A DNA stretch of 64,000 nucleotides from ZC4RG30 sp039917615 (GTDB lineage Bacteria > Pseudomonadota > Gammaproteobacteria > Steroidobacterales > Steroidobacteraceae): assembly GCA_039917615.1 (NCBI GenBank), contig JBDSJD010000038.1, positions 1-64,000 on the forward strand, in the 5' to 3' direction. Below, piece by piece: positions 43,340 through 51,906 of the stretch. A program made the position numbers and the translations under genes. Each line of letters begins with the position of its first letter. The stretch's first letter is position 1. The notes under the pieces are model-generated. The model was not told the DNA's origin, searched no databases, and saw only the letters and a program-made list of their open reading frames with translations.

Positions 43340-43573
43340 ATGAAAGAAGCTGGCATACGTGAAGCTCGGCAAAATCTCTCGATGCTCATCGAAGAGGTTC
43401 GCAAGGGCCATGAGATCACGATCACTGATCGGGGCAAACCCGTGGCACGTCTTGTTCCGCCCCGCCGACAGACCATCGCTTTTGCGGGACGTTCTGCATT
43501 TCGCCGCCGGATGCCATCGCTGACTGCAACTGTGTCGGCGGCAGTGATTGACGGCCGGACCGAGCGTGACTGA
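43340..43573 (+). CDS. Phd/YefM-type antitoxin
   Basis: A 77-residue protein. MKEAGIREARQNLSMLIEEV is the dimerising DNA-binding part of Phd/YefM, followed by GHEITITDRGKPVARLVP, and a C-terminal basic tail that would bind the toxin. The in-frame ATG at 43331 is also possible (three residues longer). No Shine-Dalgarno is seen, so it may be leaderless or weak. Overlaps the toxin gene by 8 nt. Confidence 0.88.
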   Translation: MKEAGIREARQNLSMLIEEVRKGHEITITDRGKPVARLVPPRRQTIAFAGRSAFRRRMPSLTATVSAAVIDGRTERD

Positions 43574-44039
43574 ATCGGTCCGTGACGCAGCAGCATCACC
43601 GCCGCGTGACGCCGCCATCTATCTTGATTCCAGTGCGTTCGTAAAGCTCTATGTGCCCGAACCCGAAAGCGAGCGGATAGATGCATTCCTGCGTGGCCGC
43701 ACTGGTCTCGCTATCTCCGAACTCGTTATCACGGAGGCGCTTTCTGCGGTTGCACGCCGAAAACGGGAAGGAGCGCTGGGCGCTGGCGCTGCGAACGAAA
43801 TTCGCGAGGCGATGTTGGCGGATGCAGCGTCCGGATCCTTCGACGTGCTGGATCTCACCCCGAATACGCACCGCGAAGCCGAGCGCCTGCTGTTCGCCAC
43901 TGACTCCCTGCCCTTGCGCACGCTCGATGCGCTGCATATTGCATTGGCAATGTCGTGTTCAGCGACCTGTGTCATCACCTTCGACCGGCGCATGCGCGAG
44001 GCTGCCGCCCTCGTCGGCTTTCGCACTGAACCGTTCTGA
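43566..44039 (+). CDS. PIN-domain toxin (VapC family)
   Basis: 157 residues. Acidic residues of the PIN nuclease are visible: Asp21 in YLDSSAFVKLYV, Glu in ITEALSAV (about 57), Asp in TLDALHIALA (about 121) and Asp in TFDRRMREAA (about 139). Such toxins cleave RNA, often tRNA. GTG start at 43566 inside the antitoxin end is preferred; TTG at 43548 is possible. The stop is 10 nt from tRNA-Cys, on the opposite strand. Confidence 0.88.
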   Translation: MTESVRDAAASPPRDAAIYLDSSAFVKLYVPEPESERIDAFLRGRTGLAISELVITEALSAVARRKREGALGAGAANEIREAMLADAASGSFDVLDLTPNTHREAERLLFATDSLPLRTLDALHIALAMSCSATCVITFDRRMREAAALVGFRTEPF

Positions 44040-44049
44040 AGTTTGTTGG

Positions 44050-44123
44050 TGGAGGCTAGGGTCGGAATCGAACCGGCGTACACGGCTTTGCAGGCCGCTG
44101 CATGACCACTCTGCCACCTAGCC
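44050..44123 (-). tRNA. tRNA-Cys (GCA)
   Basis: 74 nt; acceptor GGCTAGG/CCTAGCC, anticodon loop CTGCAAA (GCA), T-arm CCGGTTCGATTCCGA, encoded CCA at 44050-44052. Confidence 0.95.
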
Positions 44124-44134
44124 GTACCGGGGGA

Positions 44135-44210
44135 TGGAGCGGGAAAAGGGGCTCGAACCCTCGACCTCAACCTTGGCAAGGTTGCGCTCTACCAACTGAG
44201 CTATTCCCGC
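44135..44210 (-). tRNA. tRNA-Gly (GCC)
   Basis: 76 nt; acceptor GCGGGAA/TTCCCGC, anticodon loop TTGCCAA (GCC), T-arm GAGGGTTCGAGCCCCTT, encoded CCA at 44135-44137. 69 nt after pgsA, same strand. Confidence 0.95.
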
Positions 44211-44279
44211 ATCAAAGAGGGGCGAAATTGTAGGTTCCCGCCCGTACAAGTCAAGCAAACCATGCCGGAATGCGCTGAT

Positions 44280-44855
44280 TCACTCCGGTGCCGTCAGGAC
44301 TGGCCAGGCCGCCCGCAGATACACAACCATGGACCACAGCGTCATTATCGCCGCCAGGACGGTGAGCACTAGCCCGATGCTGTAGACGTCCAGGCCGAAC
44401 AGGGGATATCGATACAGCAGCATCGACAGGCCAGTCATCTGCAGGATCGTCTTGTACTTGCCCAGCTGCGACACGGCCACCTTGGTGCGCTGCCCGAGCT
44501 CTGCCATCCATTCACGCAGGGCAGAAACCGCGATTTCCCGGCCGATGATCACGCAGGCGGTCAGCACGATGACCCAACGCCACTCCGTGCCAGGTGGATC
44601 CTTGCTCACCAGCAGCACCAGTGCCACTGCGACAATCAACTTGTCGGCCACCGGGTCGAGAAATGCGCCCAGCCGGGTCGTGAGACCCATGCGCCGCGCA
44701 AAGTAGCCGTCAAGCGAATCGGTGATGGAGGCTGCCGCGAACAACAGTCCAGCCGCGGGATCGGCCCAGTGATACGGCAGGTAGAACAGCACCGGCACAA
44801 CCGGCACAGCAAGGATGCGCAGCCAGGTGAGTATGTTCGGCAGGTTCCAGGCCAT
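44280..44855 (-). CDS. pgsA: Phosphatidylglycerophosphate synthase
   Basis: 191 residues, several membrane helices, with the CDP-alcohol phosphotransferase signature DSLDGYFARR...GAFLDPVADK (about 45-70). It condenses CDP-diacylglycerol with glycerol-3-phosphate. Start 44855 begins MAWNLPNILTWLRI, the conserved opening. 19 nt after uvrC. Confidence 0.95.
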   Translation of the reverse strand: MAWNLPNILTWLRILAVPVVPVLFYLPYHWADPAAGLLFAAASITDSLDGYFARRMGLTTRLGAFLDPVADKLIVAVALVLLVSKDPPGTEWRWVIVLTACVIIGREIAVSALREWMAELGQRTKVAVSQLGKYKTILQMTGLSMLLYRYPLFGLDVYSIGLVLTVLAAIMTLWSMVVYLRAAWPVLTAPE

Positions 44856-44874
44856 GTTTTTCGCTCCCGGAGTC

Positions 44875-46695
44875 TCAGGCGCCCGGGTGCAGATGATCAT
44901 AGATGACCTGCGCCAGTATCGGGCCAATTCCTTTCACCTGCGCAAGGTCCGCGACACTGGCCCGCTGCACACCCTGCAGACCACCAAAGTGCTGCAATAG
45001 GCCGCGGCGCTTTGCCGGGCCCAGCCCCGCAACCGTTTCCAGCACCGACTCCTGGTGGCGTCGGGCGCGCTTGCGCCGATGCCCCTTGATGGCAAAACGA
45101 TGCGCTTCATCACGCACGCGCTGGACCACGCGTAAAGCCAGCGAATCCGGCGGCAGGCTCAGCACTTCGCCGGTGTCGCCACGGTGCAGAAGTTCCTGTC
45201 CCACGCGCCGGTCCGGGCCTTTTGATACGCCGATGACCAGCTGCGAGGCAAACCCCAGTTCAGCAAGTACCGGCAGCACGGCGTTGACCTGCCCCCGGCC
45301 ACCATCAATCAGCAGCACGTCCGGCCGAGGCGATTCGCCGGCCTTGATTCGGGTGAAGCGGCGGCCAACGGCTTCCCGCAATGCGCCATAGTCGTCACCG
45401 CCAGCAACCGTCTCGATATTGAAGCGACGGTATTCCTTCTTGGCGATGCCCTCGCTGGTGAACACCACGCAGGATGCCATCGTGCCCTCGCCGCCGGTGT
45501 GGCTGATGTCGAAACATTCCAGCCGGGCCGGCGCCACATCCAACTGCAGCGTTTGGCGCAGCGCCTCCAGCAGTTCTTCCGCATCGCTGCGGCGAGCTTG
45601 TCGCATCCGCTGCGCCTGTTCGGCATTGTTGACTGCAGCCTCCACCCAACGTGCCGCGAGACCACGGGCTGGTCGCGAAACCACGATCTGCCGTCCTTGC
45701 TGTTGGGACAGCGCCTCGCCAAGAGCCGCGACATCGGGCAGATCCAGATTCAGCCGTACTTCCGCGGGGGGCTCTTCGCGCGCGTAATGCTGCAACAGGA
45801 AGGACGCCAACACTTCCTCTGCGCTGCCCGGCGCGCGCGGAAAATAGCTGGTGGTACCCAGACTGCGGCCGCCGCGCACCAGCAACAGGCTCACCACGTA
45901 ATCGCCCGGCTCGCCAACAATCGCGACGGCGTCCGTGTCGCGGTCCCTGCCCGCGTCAATGGACTGCTCAGCTTGCACCTTGCGCAGGTTTACCAGCTGG
46001 TCACGCAGCATTGTCGCTCGCTCAAAGTCGAGAGCCGCCGCCGCGACCTGCATCTGCGACTCCAGCGCACCGGTCACCTCGCTGTCGCGACCTTCCAGCA
46101 CCATGACGGCAGCATCCACATCGCGCGCATATCCAGCAGCATCGATGAGGCCGACGCATGGCGCCGAACAGCGGCCGATCTGGTGCTGCAGACAGGGTCG
46201 CGTGCGGTGCGCGAAGAAACTGTCGCGACAATTGCGGAGCCGAAACAGCTTCTGCAGCTGCTGCAACGACGCACGCACGGCGCGCACATCGGGATACGGG
46301 CCGAAGTAACGATCCGCACCGGTGCGCGCGCCACGATACACCGACAGCCTTGGAAACTCGTGCTGGTGCAACTGCACGTAGGGAAAGCTCTTGTCATCAC
46401 GCAGCACCACGTTGAAACGCGGGCGGTGTTCCTTGATGAGATTGAATTCCAGCAGCAACGCCTCCTTCTCCGAGGCGGTCACGGTGACTTCGATATGGCG
46501 AATGAGGCGCACCAGCGCCTCCACCTTTGGCGCCTGCCGGACCTGCTGGAAATAGCTGCCCACACGGTCGCGAAGGCTGGCGGCCTTGCCTACGTAAAGC
46601 AGCGAAGCAGGCGTCGGTGACTCGTCGCCGTACATGCGATAAACGCCGGGACGTCGCGGCAGGGTGCTCGCGAACTCCCGGCCGTTGAAGCTCAG
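44875..46695 (-). CDS. uvrC: Excinuclease ABC subunit C, probable CTG start
   Basis: 606 residues: GIY-YIG nuclease (RPGVYRMYG...LLYVGKAASLRDRVGSYF), Cys cluster CRDSFFAHRTRPCLQHQIGRC, UVR motif (about 200-235), RNase H-like nuclease (FDISHTGGEGT, LIDGGRGQ) and C-terminal double HhH. The first ATG (46635) lies after the GVY of GIY-YIG and would destroy that domain. Upstream in frame only CTG at 46693-46695 serves: it gives LSFNGREFASTLPRRPGVYRM and overlaps the DAHP synthase stop as CTGA. A weak AAGAAGG lies 10 nt before it. Confidence 0.88.
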   Translation of the reverse strand: MSFNGREFASTLPRRPGVYRMYGDESPTPASLLYVGKAASLRDRVGSYFQQVRQAPKVEALVRLIRHIEVTVTASEKEALLLEFNLIKEHRPRFNVVLRDDKSFPYVQLHQHEFPRLSVYRGARTGADRYFGPYPDVRAVRASLQQLQKLFRLRNCRDSFFAHRTRPCLQHQIGRCSAPCVGLIDAAGYARDVDAAVMVLEGRDSEVTGALESQMQVAAAALDFERATMLRDQLVNLRKVQAEQSIDAGRDRDTDAVAIVGEPGDYVVSLLLVRGGRSLGTTSYFPRAPGSAEEVLASFLLQHYAREEPPAEVRLNLDLPDVAALGEALSQQQGRQIVVSRPARGLAARWVEAAVNNAEQAQRMRQARRSDAEELLEALRQTLQLDVAPARLECFDISHTGGEGTMASCVVFTSEGIAKKEYRRFNIETVAGGDDYGALREAVGRRFTRIKAGESPRPDVLLIDGGRGQVNAVLPVLAELGFASQLVIGVSKGPDRRVGQELLHRGDTGEVLSLPPDSLALRVVQRVRDEAHRFAIKGHRRKRARRHQESVLETVAGLGPAKRRGLLQHFGGLQGVQRASVADLAQVKGIGPILAQVIYDHLHPGA

Positions 46696-48053
46696 GGGCG
46701 CCGCGCCTTCTTGCTGCGTTCGGCGATCATCAGCGCCAGCTCCAGCGCCTGTTCGTAGTTCAGCCGCGGATCTACCTGCGTGCGGTAGGCGCGCGCGAGG
46801 TCAGCATCGGAAAGGCCGCGCGCACCACCCGTGCATTCGGTGACATCTTCGCCGGTCATCTCCAGATGCACGCCGCCCAGGCGCGAGCCATTGGCTTCAT
46901 GCACATCGAAGGCCAGTTCCAGTTCCTTCTGGATGTTCTCCAGCCGGCGGGTCTTGTAACCACCCACCGTGCTCTCGGTGTTGCCATGCATGGGATCGCA
47001 GACCCACAGCACCGTCTGGCCGGTTTCCTTCACGGCCTGAATCAGGCGCGGCAGGGATTTCTCGATCTCTTTCGCTCCGAAGCGGTGAATCAGCGTAAGC
47101 CGCCCGGGCTGGTTGTTGGGATTCAGCGTTGTGACCAGGCCCTGCAGCCAGCCGCTGTCCATCGCCGCGCCGACCTTGACGCCGACCGGGTTGGATATGC
47201 CGCGGAAATACTCCACATGCGCGCCGTCGAGCTGCGCAGTTCGCATGCCGATCCACGGCAGGTGCGTCGACAGGTTGTACCACTTTTGGGCACGCGGGAT
47301 GAAACGCGTCTGTGCCTGTTCGTACTGCAGGTGCAGCCCTTCATGGCTGGCGTAGAAATCGATGCGCCCTGAATCGTGCACCGGACCACCGGTGAGCGAT
47401 TCGAAGAAGTCGAGCGAATCGGCGATGGAGCGCACGATTCGCTCGTAGGCTTCTTTTGCCGGCGAATGCGTGAGAAAACCAAGATCCCAGTATTCGGGAT
47501 GATGCAGATCGGCAAAACCGCCGTCGATCAGCGCGCGCACAAAATTCAGCGTAAGCGCCGCGCGTTCATAGCCGCGCAGCAGCAGTTGTGGATCCGGCTC
47601 GCGCGCTTCGGGCGTGAACTCGGGCTGATTGATGATGTCGCCGCGGTAGCTGGGCAAGGTCACGCCGTCTCGCGTCTCGGTATCCGTCGACCGCGGTTTC
47701 GCGTACTGGCCGGCCATGCGACCGACGCGGATGATCGGACGCTTGAGGCCGTGCAGCAGCACCAGGCTGACCTGCAGGATCACCTTCAATTGCTTGGCGA
47801 GGTGGTCGGACTCGCAATCCGCGAAGCTCTCGGCGCAATCGCCACCCTGCAACAGAAACGACTCGCCGCGCTGCGCACCGGCGAGCCGCTCGCGCAAGGC
47901 TTCGATTTCCCAGGAAACCACCAGCGGCGGCAGCAGCGAAAGCTGCGCCACGGCCTTTTCCAGGGCAGCAGTGTCCGAATAATGCGGTTGTTGTTGCGCC
48001 TTGCGGGTAAGCCAGCTGGTCGGGGTCCAGGTCGTCATGTCAGGAGATCTCAT
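46692..48053 (-). CDS. 3-deoxy-7-phosphoheptulonate (DAHP) synthase, class II
   Basis: A 453-residue class II (plant-like) DAHP synthase, first step of the shikimate pathway. FLLQGGDCAESF has the metal-ligand Cys (about 73), with RVGRMAGQYAKPRS, HRFGAKEIEK, DPMHGNTE and GVHLEMTGEDVTECTGG as further metal and PEP contacts. Start 48053 has GGAGG only 1 nt before it; the ATG at 48038 is an alternative. No feedback-domain extension seen. Confidence 0.93.
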   Translation of the reverse strand: MRSPDMTTWTPTSWLTRKAQQQPHYSDTAALEKAVAQLSLLPPLVVSWEIEALRERLAGAQRGESFLLQGGDCAESFADCESDHLAKQLKVILQVSLVLLHGLKRPIIRVGRMAGQYAKPRSTDTETRDGVTLPSYRGDIINQPEFTPEAREPDPQLLLRGYERAALTLNFVRALIDGGFADLHHPEYWDLGFLTHSPAKEAYERIVRSIADSLDFFESLTGGPVHDSGRIDFYASHEGLHLQYEQAQTRFIPRAQKWYNLSTHLPWIGMRTAQLDGAHVEYFRGISNPVGVKVGAAMDSGWLQGLVTTLNPNNQPGRLTLIHRFGAKEIEKSLPRLIQAVKETGQTVLWVCDPMHGNTESTVGGYKTRRLENIQKELELAFDVHEANGSRLGGVHLEMTGEDVTECTGGARGLSDADLARAYRTQVDPRLNYEQALELALMIAERSKKARRP

Positions 48054-48063
48054 GCCTCCAATG

Positions 48064-49413
48064 TTACCTCATGCGTCCGGGCAGCCGCAGTTCGACGCGG
48101 GCGCCGCCCAGATCCGAATCGCCTATTTCCAGCCTGCCGCCGTACATTTCAGCCATGTCGAGGACCATCGCAAGCCCCAGGCCGTGCCCCGGGGTGTGCT
48201 CGTCGGCGCGGGCGCCACGCTCAAGCACCCGCTCACGGTCCGGTGCCGCGACACCCGGTCCGTCATCCTCCACCAGGATTGATAGCTTCCGGGCGGCGCC
48301 GGCCGCGCTCTCCAGCACTGCACTCACCCGGATACGTGACCGGCACCACTTGGCCGCGTTATCCATGAGATTCCCCAGCGCTTCAGTCAGGTCGTCGCGA
48401 TCGCCCACAAACAGCAGTTCCGCACCGATGGCAAGTTCAAGCGAGAAGTCCTTCTTGCTGTGTACCTTCAGCAGCGCACTGCGCAGCTCCTGCGCAACCG
48501 GCAGCAGCTCCACGGCATGGCGACCGACACTGGCACCGCCGCTGGTTGCCGCGCGGCGCAACTGGTGCTCGACGATCGCAGTCATCCGATCCACCTGCGC
48601 GTTGACCAGCGAGGCACCAGGCGCACCAGGAGAAAAACTGGAGCGCAGCACGGCAAGCGGCGTCTTCAGGGTGTGGGCAAGATTGCCCAGCGTGTCGCGA
48701 TAGCGCGCAATGCGGGTGTGCTCGGCACTGAGCAATGTATTGAGGTTGGTCACGACACCAGCCAGTTCAGAGGGCCAGCGGTCATCCAGTTGCTCGCGAT
48801 CACCGCGTTCGACCGAATGGATCTGCGCCTCCAGGCGCCGCAGCGGTGCCAGCACCCAGCGCAGCAGCGCCGCCAGCGCTAGCAGCAGCAACAATGCAAC
48901 GATTGCAAAGTCGCGCAGCAGACCGTGCCGGAACCGCGCCATCTGCGAATCATATGGCGCCATGTCGGTCGCAACGCTGAAGGTCAGGTCGCCTTCGCCT
49001 TCCCAGGCATAGTCGAGACTCAATGCAGCCAGACGCGCGCCTCGCGCATCACTGAGATAGAAGAAGTCCCGCTTGCCTGACTTCTGTGAAGGACCCAGCC
49101 TTTGCACACTGCCGGCGGCTGAAGGCGATCTCCAGTAGGGATCCGCTGCGCCTCTGCTGACAGCCGCATACAGGCCCGAGCCCAGTGTTGACAGCCGCGA
49201 CTCCGACTCCGGTCCCAGGCGTGGCACGATCTGCCCGCTGGAATCCGGTTCCGCCGACGCGATCAACGTGTTGATCTGTGCTTCCAGCAGACCGCGCAGG
49301 GAGTCTTCGGCAAGACGCCGGAACCGTTCCTCCAGCACCCACACCATCACGCCGAAGAACAACAACAGCAGCAACGTGACGGAAATCAGCAGGCGCTTGC
49401 TGACCGAACGCAT
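48064..49413 (-). CDS. phoQ: Sensor histidine kinase, PhoQ-like
   Basis: 449 residues: membrane helix (8-26), periplasmic sensor (about 30-165), second helix (168-188), HAMP-like part, H-box NLAHTLKTPL (about 244), N-box NLMDNAAKW (about 359), G1 EDDGPGV and G2 GHGLGLAM. It follows its regulator by 9 nt. The sensor domain has an acidic/Ser-rich stretch but no clear metal motif; the PhoQ name follows the regulator and kinase-core likeness only. Confidence 0.85.
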   Translation of the reverse strand: MRSVSKRLLISVTLLLLLFFGVMVWVLEERFRRLAEDSLRGLLEAQINTLIASAEPDSSGQIVPRLGPESESRLSTLGSGLYAAVSRGAADPYWRSPSAAGSVQRLGPSQKSGKRDFFYLSDARGARLAALSLDYAWEGEGDLTFSVATDMAPYDSQMARFRHGLLRDFAIVALLLLLALAALLRWVLAPLRRLEAQIHSVERGDREQLDDRWPSELAGVVTNLNTLLSAEHTRIARYRDTLGNLAHTLKTPLAVLRSSFSPGAPGASLVNAQVDRMTAIVEHQLRRAATSGGASVGRHAVELLPVAQELRSALLKVHSKKDFSLELAIGAELLFVGDRDDLTEALGNLMDNAAKWCRSRIRVSAVLESAAGAARKLSILVEDDGPGVAAPDRERVLERGARADEHTPGHGLGLAMVLDMAEMYGGRLEIGDSDLGGARVELRLPGRMR

Positions 49414-49422
49414 TGACTGGGC

Positions 49423-50106
49423 TCAGCCGGGGTTGCGCGCCAGGGCGAAGCGATACCCGCGGCCACGCAGGGTTTCGATCGGCTTGATGCGGTCGTCCGG
49501 ATCAAGCTTGCGCCGCAGACGTCCGATGAATACCTCGATCACATTGCTGTCGCGTTCGAAATCCTGCTCATAAAGCTGTTCGGTGAGGTCGGTCTTGGAG
49601 ATGACATCACCGGCCTTCAACATCAGGTGCTCGAGAATGCGGTACTCGAAGGTGGTGAGTTCGACCGGGTTGCCTTCCACCGTCACCGTCTGCGTGCGGG
49701 TGTCCAGCACCACCGGACCGCAGGTGAGGCTCGACGAAGCCCAGCCGCCGCTTCGGCGCAGCAATGCCTGCAGACGCGCCAGCACCTCTTCGAATTGAAA
49801 AGGCTTCGCGACATAGTCGTCGGCGCCGGCATCGAGGCCTTCGACCTTGTCCTGCCAGCGGTCGCGCGCAGTCAACACCAGAATCGGGAAGCGCTTATCC
49901 TGCGCGCGCAGCCGGCGGATCAGGTCCAGGCCTGGTAGTTTGGGAAGGCCGAGATCAACCACTGCCACGTCCACCGGATACTCAAGGCCCGCATATAGCC
50001 CTTCCTCACCATCGACGGCCACATCTACCGAGAATCCCGCAGCGGTCAGGTCGCGGTGCAGCGCCTCGCGGATGGCAGTCTCGTCTTCGACAACCAGGAC
50101 TCGCAC
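49423..50106 (-). CDS. phoP: OmpR/PhoP-family response regulator
   Basis: 227 residues. Receiver with VVEDE, phospho-acceptor Asp in AVVDLGLPKLPG (about 51), Thr in VLTARD and Lys in AKPFQ. C-terminal winged helix (ELTTFEYRILEHLM, VEVFIGRLRRKL, TLRGRGYRF). Closely resembles PhoP, for example LTARDRWQDKVEGLDAGADD. 2 nt after the PepSY gene. Confidence 0.93.
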   Translation of the reverse strand: MRVLVVEDETAIREALHRDLTAAGFSVDVAVDGEEGLYAGLEYPVDVAVVDLGLPKLPGLDLIRRLRAQDKRFPILVLTARDRWQDKVEGLDAGADDYVAKPFQFEEVLARLQALLRRSGGWASSSLTCGPVVLDTRTQTVTVEGNPVELTTFEYRILEHLMLKAGDVISKTDLTEQLYEQDFERDSNVIEVFIGRLRRKLDPDDRIKPIETLRGRGYRFALARNPG

Positions 50107-50108
50107 GG

Positions 50109-50462
50109 CTACAGCTCTCCCCCGGTTTCTGCATCTACCTTCACGGTCCAGATCCGCCTTTCCTTGGACTGCAGGCGCAGTACGTATACGCGTCGGCCCC
50201 TCAATTCATCCTTGTCGATCTTTACCACCTTTGCGTGATGGCGTTTCTCGACAATTGCAATGATCTGATCCGGGGACAATCCTGCCAGCACGTGCGCAGG
50301 CTCGCTCGAACTGGCCGGTAGCACTATGGCTGCTTTGCCGACATGCAAGCGTGACTTCGCAACGGCAGGAGCCTGCAGCCCCATCGCAAGGAGCAGGACC
50401 GGCAACACCATGCCAGTCCTGGCGCGCCACTTGCGCCGCATTGCTGTGGATCGCTGCTGCAT
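50109..50462 (-). CDS. PepSY-domain exported protein
   Basis: 117 residues: signal segment (about 15-36), then one PepSY repeat (LSPDQIIAIVEKRHHAKVVKIDKDE ... VYVLRLQSKERRIWTVKVDAETG). Such proteins sit beside PhoPQ-like genes and may modulate the sensor or a protease. AGGA lies 5 nt before ATG 50462. Confidence 0.82.
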   Translation of the reverse strand: MQQRSTAMRRKWRARTGMVLPVLLLAMGLQAPAVAKSRLHVGKAAIVLPASSSEPAHVLAGLSPDQIIAIVEKRHHAKVVKIDKDELRGRRVYVLRLQSKERRIWTVKVDAETGGEL

Positions 50463-50479
50463 GGTCCTATCGTACGTGA

Positions 50480-51037
50480 TCAGCCCAGCGGATGAACATC
50501 TACCGCCACTCGCAGGTAGCGGCCCGGGTCATAGGGCAGCTGCGTGACCTGATGACGGCCGTTGTATTCGTAGGTCACCCTGTAGCCTGCCACGTGTTCT
50601 TCAAACCGTTCTTCCTGCAGGGTGCGGCAGCGTTGAACCTGCGCGTAACGTGGTTCCCGATAGTCACGCCGTCCATCCGCCTTGCCAATCTCGTTGCCGA
50701 GAGCTGCACCTACTACTGCGCCACCCAGGGTGGCGACGCCACGCCCGTCGCTGATCCGGTTGCCGAGGATTGCACCAATCGCGCCGCCCACTATCGCGGC
50801 ACCTGCATTGCTTGAACGACGATCAGAGCGCACCCGCTCCTCGTTCCAGCACCGTTCGACGGGCACGGTGTAACGCACGCGCTGCATGACTGGCTCGACC
50901 CGCAAGACGCGCGCGTAATCGGAATCCCGGTTGTCATGATTGCGATCGCCCCGATGTCTGCCGTTGTCGGCCAGGGCACTGCCTGAAGCTGCGGTGATGC
51001 ACACGGCCACGGCGCTGATGAGAATTCGGTTGTTCAT
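50480..51037 (-). CDS. Glycine-zipper 2TM outer-membrane-type protein
   Basis: 185 residues, signal peptide (1-23), Arg/Asp-rich linker, then a glycine zipper (AGAAIVGGAIGAILGNRI and GGAVVGAALGNEIG, about 78-118) as in 17-kDa/SlyB-like surface proteins, and a C-terminal domain with conserved Cys (ERCWNEERV, VQRCRTLQE). GGAGG before the ATG. SlyB-like proteins are PhoP targets in enterics (known); here only adjacency is seen. Confidence 0.8.
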   Translation of the reverse strand: MNNRILISAVAVCITAASGSALADNGRHRGDRNHDNRDSDYARVLRVEPVMQRVRYTVPVERCWNEERVRSDRRSSNAGAAIVGGAIGAILGNRISDGRGVATLGGAVVGAALGNEIGKADGRRDYREPRYAQVQRCRTLQEERFEEHVAGYRVTYEYNGRHQVTQLPYDPGRYLRVAVDVHPLG

Positions 51038-51105
51038 ACTGCCTCCACTTAACGCCCGTGGTCGTTTCCGCAGGCTTGTGGCAATACTGTGGGCGAGTCC
51101 ATGAA

Positions 51106-51906
51106 TCAGGACTGAACGCCCTTTTTCACTGCTTCCCAGAGCTGATCCAGTGCCTCGGGCGCCAGCTTCGCCAGCTGCAGACCGCGATGCAAAGCCAGTT
51201 GTTCCATGGCCCTGAAGCGCTGTTCGAAGCGGGTATTGGCGCGCCGCAGGGCAGTTTCTGGATCCACCTTCAGGTGACGTGCGTAACTGGTCACCGCCAG
51301 CAACAGGTCGCCTAGTTCGTCTTCAACCGTGGAACCTGCAGCGCCCTGCCGTGCGGCTTCAACTTCCGCTAGCTCCTCGAGCACCTTGGCATGCGGACCT
51401 GACTCATCCGGCCAATCGAAACCCACGACCGCGGCGCGTTTGCCCAGCTTGGTGGCACGCATTAGCGCCGGCAGCGCCAACGGTACATCATCCAGCGCGC
51501 CGGTCGCGCCACGCGCCGCTCGTTCATCGGCTTTGATGGATTCCCAATGGCTATTGTCGCCAATGCCAGCATGGCCAAACACATGCGGATGCCGGTGCGT
51601 AAGCTTGCTGGCGATTCCAGTAGCCACTTCGTTGAAGTTGAAGTTCCCCTGCTCCGCCCCAAGCTGGGCATGGAACACGACCTGGAATAGCAGATCGCCG
51701 AGTTCATCGCGCAATGCGACGTTGGACCCGGACTCGATGGCACTCACGACTTCGTACGCTTCTTCGAGCGCATAGCGCGCAAGCGAACGCGAATCCTGCG
51801 CGAGATCCCAGGGACAGCCCGAGGCCGGATCGCGCAGGCGGCGCATCACCTCCAGCAGGCGTTTCAGTCCATCCAGGGACTCGGGAGCGCCATCCTGCTT
51901 GCTCAT
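51106..51906 (-). CDS. mazG: Nucleoside triphosphate pyrophosphohydrolase MazG
   Basis: 266 residues, two MazG repeats: LRDPASGCPWDLAQDSRSL with EEAYEV and DELGDLLFQVVFHAQ, then EELAEVEAA and DELGDLLLAVTSYARHL. The paired Glu/Asp residues bind Mg. Cleaves NTPs (including ppGpp effects in E. coli). Overlaps the NUDIX gene as ATGA. Confidence 0.95.
   Translation of the reverse strand: MSKQDGAPESLDGLKRLLEVMRRLRDPASGCPWDLAQDSRSLARYALEEAYEVVSAIESGSNVALRDELGDLLFQVVFHAQLGAEQGNFNFNEVATGIASKLTHRHPHVFGHAGIGDNSHWESIKADERAARGATGALDDVPLALPALMRATKLGKRAAVVGFDWPDESGPHAKVLEELAEVEAARQGAAGSTVEDELGDLLLAVTSYARHLKVDPETALRRANTRFEQRFRAMEQLALHRGLQLAKLAPEALDQLWEAVKKGVQS

Noticed and set aside
46633..46635. ATG as the uvrC start
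   Set aside because: It falls after the GVY part of the GIY-YIG nuclease domain.
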